Positions 15,489 to 25,100 of a stretch of 53,385 nucleotides of DNA are shown piece after piece (position 1 is the first letter of the stretch; each line of letters begins with the position of its first letter). The position numbers and the translations under genes are program-made. Origin of the DNA: Mucilaginibacter sp. (GTDB taxonomy: Bacteria > Bacteroidota > Bacteroidia > Sphingobacteriales > Sphingobacteriaceae); the NCBI GenBank assembly GCA_028288125.1, contig JAQBOH010000019.1:1-53385 (forward strand), given 5' to 3'. Under the pieces are notes generated by a model. The model searched no databases. It was not told where the DNA came from and saw only the letters and a program-made list of their open reading frames with translations.

Positions 15489-16739
15489 ATGACCGCAGCC
15501 ATCCGGGTAAAACTTTCTGCAATGATGTTCCTCGAATTTTTTATCTGGGGGGCATGGTTTGTAACGATGGGAACGTATTTAACGGTCACGCTGCATGCAA
15601 CAGGTGTACAAAATGCCGGCGCCTATGCCACGCAGGCCCTGGGTGCAATACTGGCCCCGTTTATCATCGGCTTGATTGCCGACCGCTATTTCGCGGCACA
15701 AAAAATACTGGCTGTTTTACATCTGCTGGGTGCTGCTTCATTGTACTATGCAACCACGGTTGAGAATTTTGATAAATTTTATCCCAATATTCTCTTTTAC
15801 ATGATCATCTATATGCCCACGCTGGCATTGGTTAATTCTGTTTCATTCAAGCAACTAAAAAACCCAAACAAAGAATTTCCGTACATACGCGTTTTTGGCA
15901 CAATAGGATGGATCGTGGCCGGAACCATTATCGCATGGCTGGATTGGGAGCATAAGGGCTCGCTGGTATTAACGTTCAGAATGGCCGCGATAGCCTCGCT
16001 TATATTGGGGCTTTTTAGCTTTACCCTCCCAGACACCCCACCCGCAAAGAAAGGCCAGAAGATTACATTTGGCGAGATCATCGGGCTTGATGCCATTGGT
16101 TTATTAAAAAAAAGGGCCTATCTCGTATTTTTCCTTGCCTCGGTCGCAATCTGTATCCCGCTTGCTTTTTATTATAATTTCACTAACCCGTTTTTGAACG
16201 AGATCGGTATGAAAAAGGCTGCCGGCATACAAACGCTTGGGCAGTATTCCGAATTGTTTTTTATGGCACTGATGCCTTTGTTTTTTGTGCGCCTTGGCGT
16301 TAAAAAAATGCTGGCTTTTGGTATGCTGGCCTGGGCGCTGCGCTATGTGTTTTTTGCCTACGGCGATACAGGAAGTAATTACTGGATGCTGATAGCGGGC
16401 ATTGTGATCCATGGCATTTGTTATGATTTCTTTTTTGTTACCGGCCAGATATATACCGAGAACCTCGCTGGCGAACGCTTCAAAAGCTCGGCCCAGGGAT
16501 TTATTACGCTGGCCACGTATGGCGTCGGAATGCTGATAGGATATTATCTTTCGGGCCCTATTGTTGATCATTGGAAAACTTCGGCAACCTCGCACAATTG
16601 GCAGAGTATATGGCTGATACCGGGTGGCATAGCGGCTGTAGTGTTAATATTGTTTTTACTGTTGTTTCACGATAGAGACCATACCGAAACACAGCCTGGG
16701 TTAGATATTGAAGAGCCTTCGGCACACGTAGAAATATAA
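15489..16739 (+). CDS. MFS transporter, nucleoside:H+ symporter (NupG/XapB-like) family
   Basis: A 416-residue protein with 12 predicted membrane helices. The start MTAAIRVKLSAMMFLEFFIWG and the helix GAWFVTMGTYL are characteristic of the NHS family; FGTIGWIVAG at about 136-145 is a second family motif. In Bacteroidota such NupG-annotated carriers are common beside Gfo/Idh/MocA and TIM-barrel sugar genes, so a sugar or polyol substrate is as likely as a nucleoside. The gene is 18 bases after cytochrome c and 13 bases before the next TIM-barrel gene, so all three appear to be in one operon. Confidence 0.87.
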   Translation: MTAAIRVKLSAMMFLEFFIWGAWFVTMGTYLTVTLHATGVQNAGAYATQALGAILAPFIIGLIADRYFAAQKILAVLHLLGAASLYYATTVENFDKFYPNILFYMIIYMPTLALVNSVSFKQLKNPNKEFPYIRVFGTIGWIVAGTIIAWLDWEHKGSLVLTFRMAAIASLILGLFSFTLPDTPPAKKGQKITFGEIIGLDAIGLLKKRAYLVFFLASVAICIPLAFYYNFTNPFLNEIGMKKAAGIQTLGQYSELFFMALMPLFFVRLGVKKMLAFGMLAWALRYVFFAYGDTGSNYWMLIAGIVIHGICYDFFFVTGQIYTENLAGERFKSSAQGFITLATYGVGMLIGYYLSGPIVDHWKTSATSHNWQSIWLIPGGIAAVVLILFLLLFHDRDHTETQPGLDIEEPSAHVEI

Positions 16740-16752
16740 CCAGAAACCAATT

Positions 16753-17643
16753 ATGGCAGAAAAACAAAGCCGGAGATCGGCAATCAGGAATATCGTGGCC
16801 GGTACGGCGGCGATCACCACAGCCGGTATCTTAACATCATTTAAAAAAGAAGAGCAAGTGGAAAGGCTTTCAGACAAGCTCAGGGGCAATATTAATCATT
16901 CTGTTTCTCCCTGGTGCTATCATGAGCTAACATTAGACCAACTCTGCGGGATATCAAAAGAAATGGGCATAACAGGCGTTGACCTTTGCGGCCCAAAGGA
17001 CTGGCCCGTACTGCAAAAGCACGGCATGCATTCACCTATGTGTAACGGTGCTGAAATTAACCTGACCGACGGTTTTAACGATAAGCAGTTTCATACTACC
17101 CTTCAAAAAAACTATTCGGAAATGATTCCCCTGGTTGCTAAAAATGGTTACACCAACCTTATCTGCTTTAGTGGCAGTCGTCGCGGAAAAGACAATGAAA
17201 CAGGATGGAATAACTGCGTTGAAGGATTGAGGCCGTTGATCGCCTTAGCCGAAAAGTATAAGGTAGTATTGTGCATGGAATTGCTGAACAGCAAAATAGA
17301 CCACAAGGATTACCAGTGCAACAACGTTGAATGGGGTGTTGAGTTGGCAAAAAGAATAAATTCCGAAAACTTTAAGTTGCTGTTTGATATTTACCATATG
17401 CAGATAATGGAAGGTGATATTATCAGGAATATAACCGACTATCACCATTACATCGCCCATTATCATACCGGCGGCATACCCGGCAGGCATGAGATTGACG
17501 ATACACAGGAACTATACTACCCGGCCGTGATGCGCGCCATTGCAGCTACAGGGTTTAAAGGATATGTAGGCCAGGAATTTGTGCCAAAACAGACAGATAA
17601 AATAGCTTCACTGAGAAAGGCAATTCATATTTGCGACGTCTGA
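16753..17643 (+). CDS. Tat-exported hydroxypyruvate isomerase-like TIM-barrel protein
   Basis: A 296-residue TIM barrel of the AP-endonuclease-2 superfamily, closest in style to Hyi/hydroxypyruvate isomerases. The N-terminus SRRSAIRN followed by a short hydrophobic stretch is a Tat-type signal. Metal-site positions: LCMELLNSKIDH (about 174-185), LLFDIYHMQIMEGD (about 210-223), HYHTGGIPGRHEID (about 236-249) and GQEFVP (about 275). True hydroxypyruvate isomerase is cytoplasmic, so an exported copy with these residues most likely acts on an external keto-sugar. It is 13 bases after the transporter gene. Confidence 0.87.
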   Translation: MAEKQSRRSAIRNIVAGTAAITTAGILTSFKKEEQVERLSDKLRGNINHSVSPWCYHELTLDQLCGISKEMGITGVDLCGPKDWPVLQKHGMHSPMCNGAEINLTDGFNDKQFHTTLQKNYSEMIPLVAKNGYTNLICFSGSRRGKDNETGWNNCVEGLRPLIALAEKYKVVLCMELLNSKIDHKDYQCNNVEWGVELAKRINSENFKLLFDIYHMQIMEGDIIRNITDYHHYIAHYHTGGIPGRHEIDDTQELYYPAVMRAIAATGFKGYVGQEFVPKQTDKIASLRKAIHICDV

Positions 17644-17670
17644 TAGAGCCAAGAGCCAAGATTGAAGCGC

Positions 17671-17694
17671 CTAATGAACTAATGAACCAATAAA
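17671..17694. repeat. caatgaacc-type short repeat
   Basis: The stretch ctaatgaactaatgaaccaa followed by taaa repeats the motif seen at 12626-12657. It lies 8 bases before the ATG of the next TIM-barrel gene. Confidence 0.5.
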
Positions 17695-17701
17695 CACACC
17701 T

Positions 17702-18577
17702 ATGACAACCAGAAGAAAATTTTTAACACAAGCCGGACTAATTTCAGCAGGAATCATGATCGCGCCCGAACTGCTTTCAGCAAAAACAAGTAAAACCGTT
17801 GGTTTGCAGCTATATAGCTTGCGCGACCAGCTACCAAAAGATGTAAAAGGCGTAATTGCAAAAGTTGCCGCCGCGGGATATAAGGAGGTTGAACCCTTCG
17901 GTTATTCAAAGCAACATGGCTTTTGGGGTCTAACAGCCAAAGAATTCAGTGGCTTACTAAAAGAAAATGGCCTGTCAACCCCAAGCGGACACTTCGGTAT
18001 GGACCAATATTTTGTTCACGGCAAAACGGATGATCTTGAATCGTATATTGAGGCAGCCAACACCACAGGCATGGCTTATGTTATTGTGCCATCGATAAAC
18101 GGGGAAGTTTTAAAAAGCGCCGATCAGTTTAAAGAGGTTGCCGAAAAAATGAACAAAGCTGCCGAAATATGCAAAAAGTCAGGTTTAAAATTGGGCTATC
18201 ATAACCACAACTTTGAATGGAAGCCGGTTGAGGGTACTACATTTTACGATGTGCTTTTGAAAAATACAGACCCCGCATTGGTGCATATGGAAATGGATAT
18301 TTACTGGGTGGTGCGCGCAGGACAGGATCCGGTTAAATTGTTCGGACAGCACCCCGGCCGCTTTGCCTTATGCCACATAAAAGACAGGGATAAAACCAAC
18401 CCGAATTTAAACACCGAAATAGGCAAAGGAGATATTGATTTTAAATCCATTTTAAGCCATGCGAAAACCGCCGGACTTAAACATTTTATTGTAGAGCAGG
18501 AAAATTATATCAATATCGACCCGTATATAAGCATTGCCGAAAGCGCCGCTTATTGTAAAAACGTTTTGCATGTATAG
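17702..18577 (+). CDS. Tat-exported sugar phosphate isomerase/epimerase-like TIM-barrel protein
   Basis: A 291-residue paralogue of the protein encoded at 3644. Tat signal TRRKFLTQ with a hydrophobic stretch to about residue 25. Visible active-site motifs: GYHNHNFEW (about 165-173), MEMDIYW (about 197-203), CHIKDRD (about 223-229) and VEQENY (about 264-269). The change of QMDIGN to MEMDIYW compared with the 3644 protein suggests a different sugar fit. It precedes the DUF1080 gene by 67 bases, an association typical of periplasmic 3-keto-glycoside breakdown. Confidence 0.88.
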   Translation: MTTRRKFLTQAGLISAGIMIAPELLSAKTSKTVGLQLYSLRDQLPKDVKGVIAKVAAAGYKEVEPFGYSKQHGFWGLTAKEFSGLLKENGLSTPSGHFGMDQYFVHGKTDDLESYIEAANTTGMAYVIVPSINGEVLKSADQFKEVAEKMNKAAEICKKSGLKLGYHNHNFEWKPVEGTTFYDVLLKNTDPALVHMEMDIYWVVRAGQDPVKLFGQHPGRFALCHIKDRDKTNPNLNTEIGKGDIDFKSILSHAKTAGLKHFIVEQENYINIDPYISIAESAAYCKNVLHV

Positions 18578-18644
18578 GAGGTATTATTAATCCGGATGAT
18601 ATAACCGCTCACTTAATTAATTAAATAACTTAATAAACCGAAAC

Positions 18645-19409
18645 ATGAAATATCCAATATTATTAACCGCATTATTCGCGGGAAGCTTTTTTATGGCAAA
18701 TGCGCAAACAGCAAAGCCTGAAGATACAGAAACATGGACCCCTATCCCTAAGGTAGTAACGCCGGGCAAAACCTGCGGCGACGCGCCTTCTGACGCCATC
18801 ATATTATTTGATGGGAAAAATTTGGACGAATGGGTACAAAACAATGACAAGTCGCCTGCAAAATGGGATGTGCACGATGGTATTTTAACCGTAAATAAAA
18901 ACTATGGTAATATTGAAACCAAACGCACATTTACCAACTACCAGCTGCATATAGAATGGCGCGTACCGGCAGACATTGAAGGCTCGGGCCAGGGCCGCGG
19001 CAACAGCGGTATATTTTTAGCTTCGCTTGGAAAAGGCGATGCCGGGTATGAACTGCAGGTGCTGGATTCATACAACAATAAAACCTACGTTAACGGGATG
19101 GCAGGCAGCCTTTACAAGCAGGCAATACCTTTAGCCAACCCGGGCAAGAAACCCGGCGAATGGCAAACCTATGATGTGGTTTGGACAGCGCCGGCATTTA
19201 ACGAGGACGGCTCGGTTAAAACCCCGGCGAAAGCCACTGTCTTTTTCAACGGTGTAGTAGTTGAAAATGGTTTTGAGCTTTTTGGGCCAACTTTGTACAT
19301 CGGTAAACCCGTTTATCAAAAACATGGCGCATCGCCTATTAAATTGCAGGCTCATGGCGATAAAAGCAAACCGCTTAGTTTCCGCAATATTTGGATAAGG
19401 GAAATATAG
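18645..19409 (+). CDS. DUF1080 protein (3-keto-disaccharide hydrolase-like)
   Basis: A 254-residue protein with a Sec signal (about residues 1-21, ending in ANAQ) and one PF06439 jelly-roll domain of concanavalin type. Family marks: ILFDGKNLDEW (about 49-59), WDVHDGILTVN, IEWRVP, RGNSGIFL, YELQVLDSYNN and ISFRN/LSFRNIWIREI at the end. Members of this family have been shown to cleave 3-keto-glycosides, giving 3-keto-glucose. Its presence is the main argument for the pathway proposed for this locus. Catalytic residues cannot be assigned from sequence alone here. Confidence 0.9.
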   Translation: MKYPILLTALFAGSFFMANAQTAKPEDTETWTPIPKVVTPGKTCGDAPSDAIILFDGKNLDEWVQNNDKSPAKWDVHDGILTVNKNYGNIETKRTFTNYQLHIEWRVPADIEGSGQGRGNSGIFLASLGKGDAGYELQVLDSYNNKTYVNGMAGSLYKQAIPLANPGKKPGEWQTYDVVWTAPAFNEDGSVKTPAKATVFFNGVVVENGFELFGPTLYIGKPVYQKHGASPIKLQAHGDKSKPLSFRNIWIREI

Positions 19410-19428
19410 TTATTTCATAGTGACTAGT

Positions 19429-19489
19429 TCATGGTTCATAGCCGGAAACCCTCCCGGAAAATCAACCGCGAACTAACCATGAACCATGA
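19429..19489. repeat. Inverted repeat with tcatggttcat arms
   Basis: Perfect 11-bp arms tcatggttcat (19429-19439) and atgaaccatga (19479-19489) enclose a GC-richer centre (ccgg...ccgg at 19442-19457). It fills most of the 89-base gap between the DUF1080 and DUF4965 genes and resembles the atgaacc repeats at 12626 and 17671. Confidence 0.65.
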
Positions 19490-19498
19490 TCTGTACCC

Positions 19499-21955
19499 AT
19501 GAAGAAAGGATATTATTTAATAACAATCTTCTCGCTGCTGTGCAGTATTGCTTCCGCGCAGGATAAAAAAGCGCCGGCATATCCTTTGATCACACATAAT
19601 ACCTATTTCAGTATATGGTCATTTACTAACGACTTAAACGCCTCAACAACTAAGCACTGGACGGGTAAAGATCAATCACTGCTTGGATTGATCAAGGTAG
19701 ATGGTACCGCTTATCGTTTTATGGGCAAGGAGCCAAAGGAATACAAAACTATTTTGCCCGCTGCCGATGAAAAGCCTTATCAATGCAAATATACCGAAAC
19801 CGGGCCGACAGGGAACTGGACAGATCTGCCTTACAATGACAGTAACTGGAAAACAGGGACCGCGCCATTTTCGGACGATAAAACGAAAGCGAAAACATTG
19901 TGGACAAGCAAAAATATATGGGTACGCCGCACTTTTACTATTAACGACCTGAATATTGATAAGCTGGTTTTAAAGATATTTCATGACGATAACGTAGAAG
20001 TTTACCTGAATGGAAAAGAGGTTTACAATTTTGAGGGCTGGGTTAGCGATTTTAAGCTGGTATCGTTGAAGGATAAATTTAAAAACAAGCTGAAGAAAGG
20101 CGAAAATGTGCTGGCCATACATTGCGCAAATACGGCCGGCGGCGCCTGGCTCGACGCGGGACTGGTTGATGAGGTTAAAGCTAAGGCCGGTCCGGTATTA
20201 CTGGCCAGGCAAAAAAGCGTTGATATCAACGCCACGCAAACCATTTACAATTTTGAATGCGTTGGTATCGATCTTGCGGTGATATTTACCTCGCCGCTAT
20301 TGATGAATGATTTAAATATCTTTTCCCGTCCTGTTTCCTATATTTCGTATGTAGTAAGGGCAAACGATGGCCGGAACCATAGCGTACAGGTGTTTTTTAG
20401 TACGTCAACCACACTTGCGGTTAATAATCCCCTGCAGCCGGTAATCACTCAAAAGTATGCTACACCAGTATTATCCATTTTAAAAGCAGGCACGGTTGAG
20501 CAGCCGGTACTGCAAAAAAAGGGCGACGATTTGCGTATCGACTGGGGGTATGTATATGTAGCTGCGCCAAAATCATCCGGCGCGAATCAATATATTTCAA
20601 CACAGGTTAACGCCGCTAATTCGTTTATAGACAATAAGCAGGGGCCTGCACCAAAACAAGGCAAGCAACTGGCATTGAACACCGTTTTAAATTTTGGCAA
20701 TGTTGGCGCGGGAGCAAAGGAAAAATTTATTGAACTGGGTTATGATGATCTCTATTCTGTTCAATATTTCAAACGAAATTTAAAACCGTGGTGGAAGTTA
20801 AACCGCAAGGCAACGATTGAAAACGAATTAAGTAAGGCGGCAGCGGGGTACACGTCCGTCATGCAAAAATGCGACAAGTTTAATAAGGCCATGTATAACG
20901 ACGCGGTGAAAGCTGGCGGCAAAAACTACGGGTATTTATGCGTTTTAGCTTATCGCGAAAGTATAGCTGCACACCAGCTTGTAAAAAGCCCGAAAGGCGA
21001 AATATTGTTCCTGTCTAAAGAAAACTTCAGCAACGGATCAATCAATACGGTGGATGTAACTTACCCGTCGGCGCCGCTATACCTGTTATATAATCCCCGG
21101 TTGCTGCAGGGAATGCTGAATGGCATATACCACTATTGCGAAAGCAGGATGTGGGAAAACAAGTTCGCGGCGCATGACCTGGGTACTTACCCAATGGCAA
21201 ACGGGCAAACTTACCCGGCAAACATGCCTGTTGAAGAATCCGGGAATATGATCATTCTTACAGCCGCGATAGCCAAAGCCGAAGGAAATGCCCGTTATGC
21301 CCGCCGCCACTGGAAAACATTGAGCACCTGGGTCGACTTCCTGGATAAGGCCGGGTTTGACCCAAGCTCACAACTATGCACCGATGATTTTGCAGGCCAC
21401 CTGGCCCGCAACGCCAATTTATCGATCAAAGCCATTGTAGCCATCGGCGCTTATGCTGCGTTAGCCGATGAACTAGGCTACCGGTCGGTTGCCGTAAAGT
21501 ACAGGGAAATTGCCAAAGCTATGGTTGCCAAATGGATGAAAATGGCAGATGCCGGTGATCATTATTCATTGGTTTTTGAACGCCCGGACACCTGGAGCCA
21601 GAAATATAACCTGGTTTGGGATAAAGTTTTGAAATTGAATTTATTTCCGGCCAAAGTTTACAAAACAGAAGTAAACTATTATTTGACAAAGCAAAATCCC
21701 TTCGGGCTGCCATTAGACAGCCGTAAAACATATACCAAATCCGATTGGATCTTATGGACGGCTACCCTGGCCGATAATCAAAATGATTTTCAGACATTAA
21801 GCAACCCGGTTTATAAGTACGCCACCGAAACCTCTTCGCACGTTCCGCTTAGCGACTGGCATGAAACTACCGACGGCAAACAAGTGGGTTTCCAGGCCCG
21901 GAGCGTAGTCGGCGGATATTTTATGAAATTGTTAGACAGCAAGTGGCAGCAATAA
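19499..21955 (+). CDS. Exported DUF4965 (glutaminase-like, GtaA family) glycoside-hydrolase-type protein
   Basis: An 818-residue protein with a Sec signal (about 1-20, ending SASAQ-like). Family blocks in order: DUF4964 (YPLITHNTYFSIWSF, about 29-43), DUF5127 (from about 245, SPLLMNDLNIFSRPVSYI), and the C-terminal (alpha/alpha)6 DUF4965/DUF1793 region (MPVEESGNMIILTAA, WADELGY-like segments, SHVPLSDWHETTDGKQVGF near 790). Between DUF4964 and DUF5127, residues about 100-235 form a galactose-binding-like beta sandwich (WTDLPYNDSNWKTG ... EVYLNGKEV). The name glutaminase comes from fungal GtaA; many bacterial members sit in glycan loci and are probably carbohydrate-active. It follows the DUF1080 gene by 89 bases. 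Confidence 0.88.
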   Translation: MKKGYYLITIFSLLCSIASAQDKKAPAYPLITHNTYFSIWSFTNDLNASTTKHWTGKDQSLLGLIKVDGTAYRFMGKEPKEYKTILPAADEKPYQCKYTETGPTGNWTDLPYNDSNWKTGTAPFSDDKTKAKTLWTSKNIWVRRTFTINDLNIDKLVLKIFHDDNVEVYLNGKEVYNFEGWVSDFKLVSLKDKFKNKLKKGENVLAIHCANTAGGAWLDAGLVDEVKAKAGPVLLARQKSVDINATQTIYNFECVGIDLAVIFTSPLLMNDLNIFSRPVSYISYVVRANDGRNHSVQVFFSTSTTLAVNNPLQPVITQKYATPVLSILKAGTVEQPVLQKKGDDLRIDWGYVYVAAPKSSGANQYISTQVNAANSFIDNKQGPAPKQGKQLALNTVLNFGNVGAGAKEKFIELGYDDLYSVQYFKRNLKPWWKLNRKATIENELSKAAAGYTSVMQKCDKFNKAMYNDAVKAGGKNYGYLCVLAYRESIAAHQLVKSPKGEILFLSKENFSNGSINTVDVTYPSAPLYLLYNPRLLQGMLNGIYHYCESRMWENKFAAHDLGTYPMANGQTYPANMPVEESGNMIILTAAIAKAEGNARYARRHWKTLSTWVDFLDKAGFDPSSQLCTDDFAGHLARNANLSIKAIVAIGAYAALADELGYRSVAVKYREIAKAMVAKWMKMADAGDHYSLVFERPDTWSQKYNLVWDKVLKLNLFPAKVYKTEVNYYLTKQNPFGLPLDSRKTYTKSDWILWTATLADNQNDFQTLSNPVYKYATETSSHVPLSDWHETTDGKQVGFQARSVVGGYFMKLLDSKWQQ

Positions 21956-22123
21956 ACTTCGCTGTTATATGATATATTAAAACAATATTAAATATTTTAA
22001 CTTTAAGTATTGTTATTGCTTTAATTTCTTGAAATATTTGTAAATCCGCCTTAATTATTTTTACTTATTTGAACTTTGTGAATAGCAGTTCCGTATAATG
22101 TTAATTATGCTTACCGGATATAT

Positions 22124-25100
22124 ATGCTTCAATTGCCTGATGATAAAAACCACATAATTGTGCGTGTTTATCAATATTGTTTATTCATGTTTTTGCTGTT
22201 TGGCGCCATGGCGGGCTTTTCTCAAAGCCAAAGCCTCAAATTTGAGCATTTAGGGACTGCCGAGGGTTTAGCCCAAATAAATGTTAACTGTATTATACAG
22301 GATAGCCGTGGGTTTATGTGGATAGGGTCGCGGAATGGCCTAAATAAATACGACGGGTATAAATTTACAATTTATAATCATAGCTTCCAGGATAATAACA
22401 CGATAAGTAATAACCAGATTGCCGATCTTCTTGAAGACCACGACGGAAATATATGGGTGGCAACGCTTGAAGGATTAAATAAATACGAACGAAAAACCGG
22501 CCAATTTATCCGTTACCTGCATAATGAGCACAACACCAATACTATTTCCAATAACGCCGTAAACAGGCTTGCGCTCGACTCGTTTGGTAATCTATGGGTT
22601 GCCACTCAAAAAGGCGGGCTCGACTGCCTTAACCTAAAGAAAAATACTTTCCGCCATTATACCCATTCCGCATCCGATATAACCAGTATCAGCGACAATA
22701 ACGTCAGGACGGTATTTGAAGATTCAAGGCATAATTTATGGGCCGGTACAGAAGCCGGGGGATTAAATCTTTTTAATCGCCAAACCAATACGTTTTTAAA
22801 ATTTCGGCATAAGGAAGGCGATGCCCGCAGTATTTCAGGGGATAATATACTATGCCTTTTTGAGGATCATAGCCATAAGATATGGATAGGTACCCAGGAT
22901 AGCGGCCTTAATTTATTTGATCCTGGAAAAGGTACTTTCCGCAATTATAAACATGATGAAAAATCGGCCAATAGTCTGTCAAGCAACACTATTTATTGCC
23001 TCAATATGGATGAAAGCGGTAATTTGTGGATCGGCACCGAAAATGGGGGAGTAAGCATATTGGATGTTCAAAACGGCAATTTCACCAATTCTCTGCATGA
23101 TGATATTGATAAAAGCAGTATCACCGGAAATTCAATTTACGCGCTTTGCAGAGACAGGTTTGATAACATGTGGTTAGGGGCGTTTAGCGGGGGTGTTAAC
23201 CTTTTTAAAAGAAGCACCAAAAGTTTTACGCACTACAGGCATAATTCGTCAACGAATAGTTTGTCCAATAATTTTGTACTCGATCTGTATGAGGATGCCT
23301 CAAAAAATTTGTGGGTTGGTACCGACGGCGGCGGGCTTGATATGTTTGACCACCGGGCAGGAACCGTTGTACATTACCGGAAACCGCGGCATGGCAACGG
23401 CATTACGGGTAATTATGTGCTAACCATCGATCAGGATAGTTATGGCAACTTTTGGTTAGGCACATGGGCCGATGGCATTAGCGTTTTAAATCCCAAAACA
23501 CATGTATTTACCAACTTCAAACATGACCCTGCTAATCCAAAAAGCTTAAGCGGAAATAACATTTATGCGCTGATCCATACGAAAGACAAAAAGACCTGGA
23601 TTGGCACGTACAATGCCGGGCTGGATGTATACGATAAGCAAACCAATACATTTAAAACCTTCAGATTTAATATTCATGATCCCAAAAGTTTAAGCAGTGA
23701 CAGGATATATTCGTTATTAGAAGATCATAAAGGAAATTTATGGGTGGGTACATACGATGGCGGGCTTAACTTAATGGATCGTAAAACGAATACATTTACC
23801 CGTTTTCAACATGAAACTGCCGGGAATAGCCTGAGCAATAATACTATAACGGATATTGTTGAGGATCATAACGGAAAACTGTGGTTAAGTACACTGGCCG
23901 GGCTTGATCTGTTTGATCCGCAAACCCGCCGGTTTACCATTTTTACAAAAAGAGAAGGTTTGCCAAGCGATGTTGTTTATGCGGCGGAAGAAGATAAGCA
24001 TGGCAAAATGTGGATAAGCACTAATAGCGGGCTATCATCTTATAACCCAATTACACACACCTTTAAAAATTATACTGTTGAAGATGGCCTGCAGGATGAG
24101 GAGTTTAAACCTCATTCATCTTTTAAAGGCAGGGATAGTAAATTATATTTTGGCGGGGTAAACGGCTTCAACGTATTCACACCAGGACAGATTTTAAAAT
24201 CCGGGGGCTTCTCCCCATTAATTATCACTTCTTTTCAGGTATTTAATAAACCGCTTCAGATTGATAAAAACAGTAATGATCCCTCGGCACTGAAACAGGA
24301 TATTTCAGATACCAGGGCAGTTACGTTGTCATATAACCAGTCGGCAATTTCGATAGAATATGCCGCTTTGGATTACACGGCATCAAGTAAAAAGAATTAT
24401 GCCTACTTATTAGAAGGTTTTGAGAAAGACTGGAATTATGTAGGTGGCAGAAATTCGGCTTCGTATACCAATATTCCTCCCGGAACTTATACGTTTAAAT
24501 TAAAATATCAAAACAACGCCGGCGCGTGGTCGCCGGTAACGTCTAACTTGAAGATTACTATTATTCCTCCGTTTTGGTTAACCTGGTGGTGTAAAATATT
24601 GGCTCCCTTATGTTTAATTGCGGGTTTATATTACTTCTATAAAATGCGTATCCGCCTCATTAAATCGCGACAGCTAATACTCGAAAAACTTGTTGAGGAA
24701 CGCACCGAAAGCCTGTCAAAAATGACAATTAATGAGCAAGAATCGCGTAAAGCAGCAGAGAAAGCCCGCGAAGAAGCTGAAACGGCAAATAAGGCTAAAA
24801 GTATTTTTCTGGCCACTATGAGTCACGAGATTCGCACGCCAATGAATGGCGTTATCGGCATGTCGGAATTATTATCTGACACATCGCTTACCCCCGAACA
24901 GGAAGAATATGTGGAAACGATCAAAAGCTGCGGCGACGCGTTACTGGGCGTAATTAACGATGTGCTCGATTTTTCAAAAATAGAATCGGGCAGTATGGAC
25001 ATTGAAGCACAAGATTTTGACCTGAGAGATTCCATAGAAGGCGTATTAGACGTCTTTGCGGGAAAGGCATCCAAAATAGACCTTGTATACCAGATAGACC

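Noticed and set aside
16104..16595. 163-codon minus-strand frame inside the NHS transporter
   Set aside because: The plus-strand protein is a clear membrane transporter; the antisense product has no plausible domain.
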